A program made the position numbers and the translations under genes. From JAIPAN01 sp040403555 (lineage in GTDB: Bacteria; Bacteroidota; Bacteroidia; Sphingobacteriales; Sphingobacteriaceae), in assembly GCA_040403555.1 (NCBI GenBank), contig JBBAKN010000005.1, positions 18,892-82,891 of the forward strand: a stretch of 64,000 nt of DNA, in the 5' to 3' direction. Below, piece after piece: positions 44,256 through 53,404 of the stretch; the first letter of the stretch is position 1; every line of letters starts with the position of its first letter. The notes beneath the pieces were generated by a model, which saw only the letters and a program-made list of their open reading frames with translations, had not been told where the DNA came from and ran no database searches.

Positions 44256-45134
44256 TTAATCTACTTCTAGTTGTTTCTTATACGTTTGAATTGCTTTAAA
44301 TAAACAATCCACTATTTCTTGTTGTCCGGTTTCAGAATTCATATAGGCTTCTTCTTCTGGATTAGAAATGAAGCCAATTTCGGTTAATAAAGCAGGCATA
44401 CCAGCTCTTGCTAATACGGCCAAGCTTTTTTCTTTCACACCCCGATCAATACGGCCTGTTTTAGCATATTCATCTTGCATAAAAGTAGCCAATTTAATGC
44501 TCTGTTCTCTGAAACTATTTTTTAAAAAGGAAAACATGATGATACTTTCCGGATCATTTGGGTCGTAGCCTTCGTAATTGTCTTTGTAATCCTTCTCTAG
44601 CAAAATAGAAGCGTTTTCTCGTAATGCAATATCTTGCTCGTCCAATCGCCCAAAACCAGAAACGAATGTTTCTACCCCACTAGTATTTGTACTTTGGGTA
44701 GTAACGGTAGAATAGGTGGGTACTTTTTTACCTTTTTTATTTCGATGATAACCTGTTATTATAGTTTTCTTATATATAGGCATGGAGTTGCAATGTATAG
44801 AAATGAATAAATCAGCCTTTACTCTATTAGCTAAACCAATACGTTCATATAAGGGAACAAAAACATCTGTAGTGCGTGTATATACTACTTTTACGTCTTT
44901 AAGCTGTTCTTCTATGGCTTTTCCTAGGCGTAAAGCGGTCATTAAGGCCACATCTTTTTCTTTAGAAATTGCCCCGTGTGTTGCACCGTCTTGCCCGCCA
45001 TGGCCTGCATCTATTACAATTGTTTTTATGCGATAGGGTGTAATTAGAGGCGGTTTGCCACTAGAAATCAATGGCATAAGTATTAAAACCATTAAGAAAG
45101 CAGAAATCGGTCTGATGAATGTGATATTTTTCAT
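44256..45134 (-). CDS. N-acetylmuramoyl-L-alanine amidase
   Basis: A 292-residue Zn amidase of the AmiC/LytC type. The ATG at 45134 starts a signal sequence (about 1-25). The upstream ATG at 45164 lies three bases from a -7 box, so it is probably too near the transcript start. Zn ligands: His in VIDAGHGGQDG, Glu in SKEKDVAL, His in FISIHCNSM. The catalytic Glu is in LLTEIGFISN. It cleaves the bond between MurNAc and the stem peptide for cell separation or remodelling. Followed by the MlaD gene. Confidence 0.92.
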   Translation of the reverse strand: MKNITFIRPISAFLMVLILMPLISSGKPPLITPYRIKTIVIDAGHGGQDGATHGAISKEKDVALMTALRLGKAIEEQLKDVKVVYTRTTDVFVPLYERIGLANRVKADLFISIHCNSMPIYKKTIITGYHRNKKGKKVPTYSTVTTQSTNTSGVETFVSGFGRLDEQDIALRENASILLEKDYKDNYEGYDPNDPESIIMFSFLKNSFREQSIKLATFMQDEYAKTGRIDRGVKEKSLAVLARAGMPALLTEIGFISNPEEEAYMNSETGQQEIVDCLFKAIQTYKKQLEVD

Positions 45135-45167
45135 TAATTTTGAACGATTTTTCGAGTTGAACATTTA

Positions 45168-45175
45168 CAAAAATA
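45168..45175 (-). promoter_or_regulatory. -7 box of the amidase-mlaD pair
   Basis: TATTTTTG on the minus strand is an exact -7 match. It ends three bases before the ATG at 45164, but 33 bases before the preferred start at 45134. It lies in the 27-base gap next to the lptD-like start, so the two divergent genes share very little space. Confidence 0.45.
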
Positions 45176-45191
45176 GTATTCATCGGCTAAT

Positions 45192-47765
45192 TTGAAATTA
45201 AAAAGAGCTCTTTTTCTATTTATTCTGTTCAATTGTTTCTATTTAGGGGCAATGAGTACTCTCTATGCGCAAAAAAAGCCTACTACTAAATTTCCTGCTG
45301 TACAGGTTGATACCATTAAACAAACAAATTCTAAATCAGCAAAACCAGATGCAGCTGTAAAGTATACCGCCGAAGATTCAATCCGCTTTGATAAAAAAAA
45401 TGGTATTATTTACCTCTATGGTAGAGCTCGTGTAAATTACACCGACTTTGAATTAGATGCCGACTACATCCGTTTAGATCAAAAAAACAGTTCTGTTTTT
45501 GCGAAAGGCGCATTTGACCCAAAAACTAACCGCTATAAAGGTCGTCCAATTTTAAAGCAGGGTGCCGATCAGCCAATTACCACCGATTCTTTATTGTTTA
45601 ATATTTATACAAAAAAAGGTAAATCTTACGGTGTTTTTTCTGAAGTAGATGGTGGCTATTTGCAAGCCAAACAATTCAAAAAAAATCAATTCGACGAAGG
45701 TTTTTTTAAAAATGGAATTTATAGTACCTGTAACTTAGATCATCCACACTTTGGAATTTTTATTACTCGGGGTATTGTAACTGATAAACAAATAATTACC
45801 GGACCATCTTATTTACAAATTGAAGATATTCCAATTCCGGTGGGCATACCATTCGGTTTTTTCCCGAAAGCAAACCGAAGATCTTCAGGTATTTTGTTTC
45901 CAACTTTTGGAGAAGACGCAACCCGAGGTTTCTTTATGCGTGATTTTGGTTATTATATTGGCCTAAATGAGTATTGGGATATGACATTAAGGTCTAGCTT
46001 ATATAGCCGTGGTTCTTATGATTTAAGTATGGCCGCTCGTTACCAAAAACGCTACAAGTTCGATGGTAATCTTAATCTACGTTATTCATCTACCCGTACA
46101 GGTATTGAAGGAACTCCCGGCTATAAACCATTTAAAGATTTTAATATACAATGGAGTCATACACAACGACCAGAGGCTAATCCGGGTACTACGTTTACCG
46201 CTTCGGTAAATGCCGGTACATCAAGCTATTTTACAAATACTGCAGCTGGTGGCACGTATAATTTCGATCAATTAACTCGAAATACACTCTCTTCAAATAT
46301 TAGTTATGGAAAAACCTTTGGCAATGGCTTATTTAACTTTACATCAAGTTTAAGCCACCGACAAGATATGCAACAAAAAACAGTGTACTTAGAGTTGCCA
46401 ACCTTCAGTTTAAATATGAGTACCATTAGCCCATTCGATTCTAAAACAAGAACTGGCGATCAAAAATGGTACCAGCGGATAAATGTTGGTTATAGCTTAC
46501 GTGGAACAAACACCTTAGATACCAAAGAAGATTTACTATTCAAATCTGGCGCACTAAAAAATCTGAGAAATGGTTTCCAGCATACAGTGCCTGTTAGCTT
46601 TTCTTTAAATCTGTTAAAGTTTTTTAATGTAAATTCCGGGGTAAGTTATACTGAGAATTGGTATACCAAAACTATTCGCAAGCAGTGGTCTTCGGCAGAA
46701 AATAAAGTATTAATAGATACCGTTCCAGGTTTTAGTCGATCTTATGAATATAGCTTAAATACAGGTTTAACTACTAAATTTTACGGACAAGTAAATTTTA
46801 AAAAAGGCCGATTAATGGCACTTAGACATGTGGTAACTCCATCTGTAAGTTTTAATTACCGTCCAGATTTTAGTGCTTCACATTTTGGTTATTATCAAGA
46901 TGTTCAGAACAATGCCCAAGGTGCGATTTCGCAGTATTCAATATATGAGCAAGGTGTTTATGGCTACCCTGGCCGTGGTAAAGTTGCAGGAATTGGGTTT
47001 AGCGTAGATAATAATATTGAGGCAAAAGTGAAAACCAAAAAAGATACCATTGGGAAAGGTGAAAAAATACCCATACTTCAGGGTCTTAGCTTTTCTGGGA
47101 ATTACAATTTTGCGGTAGATTCCTTTAAATTATCTACCATCAACTTTTCGGGTAGAACCTCATTATTAAAGCAAAAATTAGGTGTAACTTTCTTTGGTAT
47201 TTTAGACCCCTATCAACTAAATAGTGCAGGTGTACGCATCAACAAATACAGCATTTCCGATGGTAAATTAGCCCGTTTATCTAATTTTGGTTTATCGCTC
47301 GATTTTAATTTAAATTCATCTGGCTTAAGTAAAAATCATCCTGGTCTTCAAAAAAATACATTGGCTACCCTAACACCTCAACAAGACGAACAACTGGCGC
47401 AAATTAATCGAAATTCTGAAGCCTTTGTAGACTTTAATATTCCGTGGACATTTAGAGCATCTTATAGTTTTAATTATTCAAAATCAGGATTAGTATCTTA
47501 CAGAACCAATACGCTAAACTTTAATGGCGATTTTAGTGTTACACCAAAGTGGAAACTTACTTACACGTCTGGTTACGATTTTCAACAGAAAAAAATAAGT
47601 TTAACTCAAATAGGAGTATATAGAGACCTTCATTGTTGGGATTTATCTTTCGGATGGATTCCATTTGGAACATATAGAAGTTATACCGTTGATTTACGAG
47701 TAAAAGCTTCAATCTTGCAAGATTTAAAACTAAGCAAACGACGAGATTACTACAACCAATTTTAA
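45192..47765 (+). CDS. LptD-like LPS-assembly outer-membrane protein
   Basis: An 857-residue protein with a signal peptide (about 1-26, ending LYAQ), an OstA/LptA-like beta-jellyroll region (about 50-190, with GRARVNYTDFELDADYIRLD), and a large C-terminal barrel. In Proteobacteria LptD inserts LPS in the outer leaflet with LptE. The start is a TTG: the nearest in-frame Met after it would remove the signal peptide, and the frame is closed upstream. The TTG lies within a TAATTTG box, an unusual overlap. cinA follows after one base. Confidence 0.87.
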   Translation: MKLKRALFLFILFNCFYLGAMSTLYAQKKPTTKFPAVQVDTIKQTNSKSAKPDAAVKYTAEDSIRFDKKNGIIYLYGRARVNYTDFELDADYIRLDQKNSSVFAKGAFDPKTNRYKGRPILKQGADQPITTDSLLFNIYTKKGKSYGVFSEVDGGYLQAKQFKKNQFDEGFFKNGIYSTCNLDHPHFGIFITRGIVTDKQIITGPSYLQIEDIPIPVGIPFGFFPKANRRSSGILFPTFGEDATRGFFMRDFGYYIGLNEYWDMTLRSSLYSRGSYDLSMAARYQKRYKFDGNLNLRYSSTRTGIEGTPGYKPFKDFNIQWSHTQRPEANPGTTFTASVNAGTSSYFTNTAAGGTYNFDQLTRNTLSSNISYGKTFGNGLFNFTSSLSHRQDMQQKTVYLELPTFSLNMSTISPFDSKTRTGDQKWYQRINVGYSLRGTNTLDTKEDLLFKSGALKNLRNGFQHTVPVSFSLNLLKFFNVNSGVSYTENWYTKTIRKQWSSAENKVLIDTVPGFSRSYEYSLNTGLTTKFYGQVNFKKGRLMALRHVVTPSVSFNYRPDFSASHFGYYQDVQNNAQGAISQYSIYEQGVYGYPGRGKVAGIGFSVDNNIEAKVKTKKDTIGKGEKIPILQGLSFSGNYNFAVDSFKLSTINFSGRTSLLKQKLGVTFFGILDPYQLNSAGVRINKYSISDGKLARLSNFGLSLDFNLNSSGLSKNHPGLQKNTLATLTPQQDEQLAQINRNSEAFVDFNIPWTFRASYSFNYSKSGLVSYRTNTLNFNGDFSVTPKWKLTYTSGYDFQQKKISLTQIGVYRDLHCWDLSFGWIPFGTYRSYTVDLRVKASILQDLKLSKRRDYYNQF

Positions 47766-47766
47766 G

Positions 47767-49017
47767 ATGTTAGCAGAGATTATAACCATAGGCGATGAAA
47801 TACTGATAGGGCAGGTAGTGGATACCAATTCGGCTTGGATTGGCAAAAAATTAAGCAAAATTGGTGTTCGTGTACAACAAATTACATCCATATCCGATCA
47901 AAAAGAAGCCATCATGCAAGCTCTTGAGGTAGCATCGAAACGTGCCGATATTGTGTTATTAACGGGTGGTTTAGGTCCAACCAAAGACGATATTACCAAA
48001 AAAACTTTGGCTGAATACTTTAATGTTGGTTTTAAACAAGATGCAGAAACTCTTAAAAGGGTGACTGAATTTTTTAAAAAATTTAAAGCCCCTTTATTGC
48101 CTATTAATAAAGCCCAGGCCGATGTTCCTGAAAATTGCACGGTATTACAAAATAAAAATGGCACTGCACCGGGCATGTGGTTTGAGCAAGACAATTCCAT
48201 TATTGTATCCATGCCAGGTGTGCCTTTTGAGATGAAATACCTGATGGAGGAAGAGGTATTGCCACGCATCAAGAAGAAAGCCAATTTGCCGGCTATTGTA
48301 CACCATACCTTGTTAACCGCAGGTATTGGTGAATCTTTCCTTTCTGAACGTATTGCCCAGGTAGAAAACAATTTGCCCAATCACATAAGCTTAGCCTATT
48401 TGCCAAAATTAGGTCAGGTACGTTTACGTTTAACAGCTTTAGGAAAGGATAAAAAAAGCTTAGAAACAGAAGTGCTAGGCCTAGCCAATCAAATTAAACA
48501 ATTAATCGGACCCTACTTTATTACCGAAGCTGATTTACCTTTTGAGAAGGTGATTTTAGACTTTATGGAAGCTCGTAAACTAAAACTAGTATTAGCAGAG
48601 AGTTGTACTGGTGGGTTTTTAGCCCATCAGTTTACCCAACATGCTGGATGTAGTTCAGTTTTCGAAGGAAGTGCTGTAGCCTACTCTTACGACCTTAAGG
48701 AGCGTATGCTTGGTGTAAATCATCAAACATTATTAACATTTGGAGCCGTTAGTGCAGAGGTAGTAGAAGAAATGGCACAAGGGGCATTAGCAAAATATCA
48801 TACAGACTACGCCGTTTCTATAAGCGGTATAGCGGGCCCAGATGGTGGTATGCCAGAGAAGCCAGTGGGTACAGTGTGGATTGCCGTAGCCAACAAAACT
48901 AAAGTAATTAGCCGCAGATTTGAGTTTGGCTATAAACGTAAAGAAAATATTGAACGCTCGGCAGCCAATGCCTTGCTTATGCTTTATAAGTTACTAACAG
49001 AAGATTACGCTTCATAA
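47767..49017 (+). CDS. cinA: CinA-family nicotinamide-nucleotide amidase
   Basis: A 416-residue two-domain protein. Residues about 1-170 are the MoCF-binding-like COG1058 domain (IGDEILIGQVVDTNSAWIG), seen in pyrophosphatase-type members. Residues about 255-410 are the CinA C-terminal amidase with LAESCTGGFLAHQFT near 278 and ISGIAGPDGG near 353. The enzyme salvages NMN in the pyridine nucleotide cycle and was first named as a competence-induced protein; that naming does not tie it to comEC here. It starts one base after the lptD-like stop. Confidence 0.92.
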   Translation: MLAEIITIGDEILIGQVVDTNSAWIGKKLSKIGVRVQQITSISDQKEAIMQALEVASKRADIVLLTGGLGPTKDDITKKTLAEYFNVGFKQDAETLKRVTEFFKKFKAPLLPINKAQADVPENCTVLQNKNGTAPGMWFEQDNSIIVSMPGVPFEMKYLMEEEVLPRIKKKANLPAIVHHTLLTAGIGESFLSERIAQVENNLPNHISLAYLPKLGQVRLRLTALGKDKKSLETEVLGLANQIKQLIGPYFITEADLPFEKVILDFMEARKLKLVLAESCTGGFLAHQFTQHAGCSSVFEGSAVAYSYDLKERMLGVNHQTLLTFGAVSAEVVEEMAQGALAKYHTDYAVSISGIAGPDGGMPEKPVGTVWIAVANKTKVISRRFEFGYKRKENIERSAANALLMLYKLLTEDYAS

Positions 49018-49025
49018 AAAAGGCT

Positions 49026-49033
49026 TATTTTTG
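49026..49033 (+). promoter_or_regulatory. -7 box of the E2 gene
   Basis: TATTTTTG is an exact -7 match in the 35-base gap after cinA, ending 19 bases before the ATG at 49053. It would give the E2 gene its own transcript. Confidence 0.45.
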
Positions 49034-49052
49034 CACCTAACATCTTAAAAAT

Positions 49053-50378
49053 ATGGCTAAATATCAGTTAACTCTTCCTAAAATGGGCGAAAGCGTTGCC
49101 GAGGCTACCCTGATAAAATGGGTAAAAAATATTGGCGATACGATTCAAGCAGATGAAATTATTTTAGAAATTGCTACCGATAAGGTAGATTCTGAAGTTC
49201 CTTCTCCCGTAGCAGGTAAACTGATAAAAGTGCTATTTAACGAAAATGATGTGGTGCAGGTGGGTGAGGTAATTGCACTTATTGAAACTGAAGGAGGTGG
49301 CACTAGCAGCCCAGTGCCTCCAGTAGCAACCGCTCCTGAAGTCATTCCTGAAGTTGCAACACCAATTATAGCCGATATTCCCGGTATTAAAGAATTCGTT
49401 GCAGATCCAATTGTTGCAGTAGAAGCTGATTTCAATCAAAGTGATAAGTTTTATTCGCCTTTGGTTAAAAGCATTGCTACCGAAGAAGGAATTACTCCTG
49501 CTGAATTAGATGAAGTAACAGGTACTGGTACTGATGGAAAAGTTACCAAACAAGATTTGTTGGATTATATTGCCAATAAAGGCTCAGGTGCTTCAAATGT
49601 ACAATCGCCTAAATCCGTCTCGATAGAAAGCCCCAAAACCACTAATCCGTCCGTAAGTGTGACTTCTGGTGCAAATGAGATTATAGAGATGGACCGTATG
49701 CGTAAACTCATTGCCGAACATATGGTTATGAGCAAGCAAACGTCGCCACACGTCACCTCTTTTGTTGAGGCCGATGTGACCAATATGGTGCGTTGGAGAG
49801 ATCGGGTAAAAAGTGCGTTTGAAAAACGTGAAAAAGAAAAATTAACCTTTACACCCATTTTTATTGAAGCTGTGGCTAAAGCCATTAAAGATTTTCCGAT
49901 GATAAACGTATCGGTAAATGGTCATCAAATAATTGTAAAAAAAGACATTAATATAGGAATGGCAACTGCCTTACCATCAGGCAATTTAATAGTGCCAGTA
50001 ATTAAACGTGCCGATTTATTAAATATGGTTGGCTTAAGTAAATCGGTAAATGATTTAGCCAATCGTGCACGCCAAAATAAACTACAACCCGATGAGGTAA
50101 GAGATGGTACATTTACCTTAACCAATTTAGGCTCTTTTGGCAATTTAATGGGCACACCCATTATTAACCAGCCTCAAGTAGCCATTTTAGCCGTGGGTGC
50201 CATTAAGAAAAAACCTGCCGTATTAGAAACTGCTGATGGGGATGTAATTGCCATCAGACATATGATGTTTCTATCCTTATCATACGACCATCGAGTGGTT
50301 GATGGAGGCTTAGGTGGTTCTTTTGTACGTAGGGTAGCCGATTACTTAGAGGCTTGGGATGTGAATAGAGAAGCTTAA
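49053..50378 (+). CDS. 2-oxoacid dehydrogenase E2 (dihydrolipoyl acyltransferase)
   Basis: A 441-residue core subunit. The lipoyl domain (1-78) has the lipoylation site Lys44 in ATDKVDSEVPS. A Pro/Ala/Val-rich linker precedes the peripheral-subunit-binding domain (about 132-172, SPLVKSIATEEGI). The catalytic domain (about 210-440) ends with YDHRVVDGG near 412, the active His included. It may belong to a pyruvate, branched-chain or 2-oxoglutarate complex; no E1 or E3 gene is near, so the choice cannot be made. Confidence 0.9.
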   Translation: MAKYQLTLPKMGESVAEATLIKWVKNIGDTIQADEIILEIATDKVDSEVPSPVAGKLIKVLFNENDVVQVGEVIALIETEGGGTSSPVPPVATAPEVIPEVATPIIADIPGIKEFVADPIVAVEADFNQSDKFYSPLVKSIATEEGITPAELDEVTGTGTDGKVTKQDLLDYIANKGSGASNVQSPKSVSIESPKTTNPSVSVTSGANEIIEMDRMRKLIAEHMVMSKQTSPHVTSFVEADVTNMVRWRDRVKSAFEKREKEKLTFTPIFIEAVAKAIKDFPMINVSVNGHQIIVKKDINIGMATALPSGNLIVPVIKRADLLNMVGLSKSVNDLANRARQNKLQPDEVRDGTFTLTNLGSFGNLMGTPIINQPQVAILAVGAIKKKPAVLETADGDVIAIRHMMFLSLSYDHRVVDGGLGGSFVRRVADYLEAWDVNREA

Positions 50379-50380
50379 TT

Positions 50381-51496
50381 TTAAGCCAAAGCTTGCGCCA
50401 AATCAGCTTGTAAATCTGCTATATTTTCTAGCCCTACCGATACCCGAATAAGATTTTTAGGTGTTTTGGTATCCGGTCCCTCCACAGAGGCACGGTGTTC
50501 TAGTAAACTTTCTACACCACCCAAACTAGTCGCTTGAGTGAATATTTTTACGCTATTACACACCTTTCGTGCAGCTTCTTCACCATCTTTCACCAGGAAT
50601 GAGATCATGCCGCCAAAACCACATTGCTGTTTTTTAGCCAATTCGTGTTGTGGGTGGCTGGCTAAACCCGGATAAAACACACGTTCAACTTTTGGGTGTT
50701 TTTCTAAAAAGCTAGCCAATGCTTGTGCATTTTCTAAATGCCCTTTCATGCGGTAGGGTAAGGTTTTAATACCACGAACAGTCATATAACAATCAAAGGG
50801 AGCGGGTACAGCCCCCGAAAGATTTTGAATGGTTCTAATTTGTTCCCAAAACGCATCAAGTTTTTTGGTGATTAAAGCACCACCCAAAACATCACTATGC
50901 CCGCCTAAGTATTTTGTAGTAGAATGCATCACTATATCGGCTCCCAAAGCTAAAGGACACTGAAAAATAGGTGTAGCAAAGGTATTATCACAAGCCACTT
51001 TAATGGCATGCTTTTTAGCCAAACTGCAAACGGTAGCTATATCACTAATTTTTAATAGTGGATTAGAAGGGCTCTCCAACCAAATTAATCGGGTAGTGGG
51101 TTTAATAGCCTTTTCAATCGCATTCAAAGAGGTGGTATCTACAAAATCTACTGTTAAAACTCCCTTAAACACTTGTAGGAGCGCATTTCGCAAGCCGTGA
51201 TACATGTCATCGGACGCAATTACGTGGCTGCCAGGTTCTAAGGCTTGAAATACTGCCGAACCGGCGGCATTGCCGGAAGAGAATGCACAGGCATCAAGGC
51301 CATGTTCTAAGGCCGCTAAAACTTTTTCTAAAGAACGACGGTTAGGGTTGCCACTACGAGAATATATATAGCCATCGGGGTAATTCCCTTCTGTATCTCG
51401 TTCAAAGGTGGTAGAAAGACTAATGGGCTGAATTACTTCGCCTGTTAAGCTATTTACGGTGTTGCCAGCATGTATGGCTATGGTTTCAATTTTCAT
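50381..51496 (-). CDS. Trans-sulfuration PLP enzyme (cystathionine gamma-synthase/lyase type)
   Basis: A 371-residue Cys/Met-metabolism PLP enzyme. Lys195 in HSTTKYLGGHSD binds PLP; YSRSGNPNRRSLE near 45 and LESPSNPLLKI near 140 are typical. It could be cystathionine gamma-synthase, gamma-lyase or a sulfhydrylase. A paralogue with the same numbering lies at 62338-63483. It is transcribed alone, convergent with the E2 gene (two bases between stops) and divergent from mqnE. Confidence 0.9.
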   Translation of the reverse strand: MKIETIAIHAGNTVNSLTGEVIQPISLSTTFERDTEGNYPDGYIYSRSGNPNRRSLEKVLAALEHGLDACAFSSGNAAGSAVFQALEPGSHVIASDDMYHGLRNALLQVFKGVLTVDFVDTTSLNAIEKAIKPTTRLIWLESPSNPLLKISDIATVCSLAKKHAIKVACDNTFATPIFQCPLALGADIVMHSTTKYLGGHSDVLGGALITKKLDAFWEQIRTIQNLSGAVPAPFDCYMTVRGIKTLPYRMKGHLENAQALASFLEKHPKVERVFYPGLASHPQHELAKKQQCGFGGMISFLVKDGEEAARKVCNSVKIFTQATSLGGVESLLEHRASVEGPDTKTPKNLIRVSVGLENIADLQADLAQALA

Positions 51497-51575
51497 ACTA
51501 TATAATCCTTTCGTAAACTTAACAAATGCGTGGCTTTATCCCAACAATAGGATTAAATATTGTGTACCGAATGTG

Positions 51576-51583
51576 TATTTTTG
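51576..51583 (+). promoter_or_regulatory. -7 box of the mqnE operon
   Basis: TATTTTTG is an exact -7 match ending 15 bases before the ATG at 51599. A TTG at 51560-51562 is closer than the usual -33 spacing. Confidence 0.45.
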
Positions 51584-51598
51584 TAAAAAATAGCTACC

Positions 51599-52786
51599 AT
51601 GTCTTCCACGCTTTCTTTTTTAGTATCCGATCCTTCTTTGCCAGTAGAACTTAAAGCTATTGCGCAAAAGGTACAACAAGGGGAACGCATTAGTCCCGAA
51701 GAAGGGATTTTGCTCTTCGAAAAAGCAGATCTTTCTTATTTAGGCGTGTTGGCCAATTTTATAAGAGAGCAAAAGCACGGTCATAAAACTTATTTTAATC
51801 GCAATTTTCATATAGAACCCACTAATTTATGTGTGTACGATTGTAAATTTTGTTCTTATTCTCGTTTATTAAAACAAAAAGAAGAGGGTTGGCAGTTTAC
51901 GAAAGAGGATATGATGAACATCGTAAAATCATACGATGGGAAACCCGTAACCGAAGTGCACATTGTAGGAGGTGTTTTGCCGCAGTATGATGTTGATTTT
52001 TATCTAGATTTATTTCAATCTATTCGGTCACATCGAGCAGAATTACACATTAAAGCGCTTACACCTGTAGAGTTTCATTACATCTTCAAAAAAGCCAAAA
52101 TTGATTATGCCACTGGTATGAAATTGATGAAAGAAGCTGGCTTAAATTCCATTCCTGGTGGTGGTGCCGAAATATTTGCTCCCGAAATTAGAGAGCAAAT
52201 AGCAAAAGATAAGTGTACGGGGGCACAATGGTTAGAAATTCATGAAATTTGGCATAATTTGGGCATGCGCTCCAATGCCACCATGTTGTATGGCCATATA
52301 GAAAAGTACGAACATCGTATTGATCATATGGAGCAATTGCGCCAATTGCAAGATCGTACGGGTGGTTTTCAAACCTTTATTCCATTGAAATTTAGAAATC
52401 AGGATAACCAATTATCGCATCTTCCTGAAGTAAGTGTACTTGAGGACTTACGAAATTATGCCATTACTAGAATTTATCTCGATAATTTCGATCACATTAA
52501 AGCCTATTGGGCCATGATTAGTCGCCAAACCGCTCAACTTTCTTTAAGTTTTGGCGTAGATGATATTGATGGAACCCTTGACGATACCACCAAAATTTAC
52601 ACTATGGCCGGTGCCGAAGAACAAAATCCGGCTATGAGCACGCAAGAATTGGTAAACTTAATTAAACAAGTTGGCCGCCATCCTTTAGAACGCGATACCC
52701 ATTATCATGTCATTCAAGACTTTAAGGATGTAGTGTTTGAAGATGAGGTGAAACCCAACTATTACCCCTTACCGGTATTGAATTAA
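51599..52786 (+). CDS. mqnE: Aminofutalosine synthase MqnE, radical SAM
   Basis: A 395-residue radical-SAM enzyme with the cluster motif CVYDCKFC (Cys78, Cys82, Cys85). HIEPTNLC just before it, EVHIVGGVLPQYDVDFYLD near 118 and IPGGGAEIFAPEIR near 183 match MqnE rather than MqnC. It joins 3-[(1-carboxyvinyl)oxy]benzoate to SAM to make 6-amino-6-deoxyfutalosine in menaquinone synthesis. The stop overlaps the histidine phosphatase start by one base, and mqnA ends the run. Confidence 0.9.
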   Translation: MSSTLSFLVSDPSLPVELKAIAQKVQQGERISPEEGILLFEKADLSYLGVLANFIREQKHGHKTYFNRNFHIEPTNLCVYDCKFCSYSRLLKQKEEGWQFTKEDMMNIVKSYDGKPVTEVHIVGGVLPQYDVDFYLDLFQSIRSHRAELHIKALTPVEFHYIFKKAKIDYATGMKLMKEAGLNSIPGGGAEIFAPEIREQIAKDKCTGAQWLEIHEIWHNLGMRSNATMLYGHIEKYEHRIDHMEQLRQLQDRTGGFQTFIPLKFRNQDNQLSHLPEVSVLEDLRNYAITRIYLDNFDHIKAYWAMISRQTAQLSLSFGVDDIDGTLDDTTKIYTMAGAEEQNPAMSTQELVNLIKQVGRHPLERDTHYHVIQDFKDVVFEDEVKPNYYPLPVLN

Positions 52787-53403
52787 TGTATAGCGCAAAA
52801 ACATTTTACATTATTAGGCACGGCGAAACTAATTTAAATAGCCAAGGAATTATTCAGGGTAGGGGAATGAATACCGATTTGAATGAAAAAGGGAAAGCCC
52901 AAGCTGTTGCTTTTTTTAATGCATACCAACACATCCCATTCGATATAGTTTATACGTCAACCTTAAAGCGCACCCACCAAACAGTTTCTCGATTTATTGA
53001 GAAAAATATTCCTTGGAAACAGCATGCTGGTTTAGATGAATTGGCTTGGGGAATTTATGAAGGCAAACCATCAGATATTACCAAACCGGCATTTTTAGCC
53101 TTAACAACAGCATGGTTAGAAGGTGCGGTACACGAAAAGTTTGATGCTGGCGAAAGCCCTATAGAGGTTCAAAATAGACAATTAGAGGCTTTAGAAGAGT
53201 TAAAAAAACTACCAGAAGAAGTATCCAACGTGTTAATATGTATGCATGGTCGAGCATTACGCATATTCTTATGCGTGTTATCTGGTTTATCCTTAGCGCA
53301 AATGGATACATTCCCGCACACTAACACCACTTTGTATAAAGTGCATTTTGATGGTGAGGGCTTTGAAATTCAGGAATACAACAATACTCAGCATCTAGTC
53401 TAA
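52786..53403 (+). CDS. Histidine phosphatase family protein
   Basis: A 205-residue phosphatase or mutase of the histidine phosphatase (phosphoglycerate mutase-like) fold. IIRHGETNLNSQGIIQGRG (from residue 9) has the catalytic His12 and the phosphate Arg; the second catalytic His is in ICMHGRALR near 151. The substrate is unknown. It lies between mqnE and mqnA with a one-base overlap and a one-base gap, so it is co-translated with menaquinone genes although no known step of that pathway needs a phosphatase. Confidence 0.88.
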   Translation: MYSAKTFYIIRHGETNLNSQGIIQGRGMNTDLNEKGKAQAVAFFNAYQHIPFDIVYTSTLKRTHQTVSRFIEKNIPWKQHAGLDELAWGIYEGKPSDITKPAFLALTTAWLEGAVHEKFDAGESPIEVQNRQLEALEELKKLPEEVSNVLICMHGRALRIFLCVLSGLSLAQMDTFPHTNTTLYKVHFDGEGFEIQEYNNTQHLV

Positions 53404-53404
53404 A

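Noticed and set aside
47767..49017. cinA as part of a competence cluster with comEC
   Set aside because: It is 40 kb away, follows an lptD-like gene, and is best explained as pyridine-nucleotide salvage.
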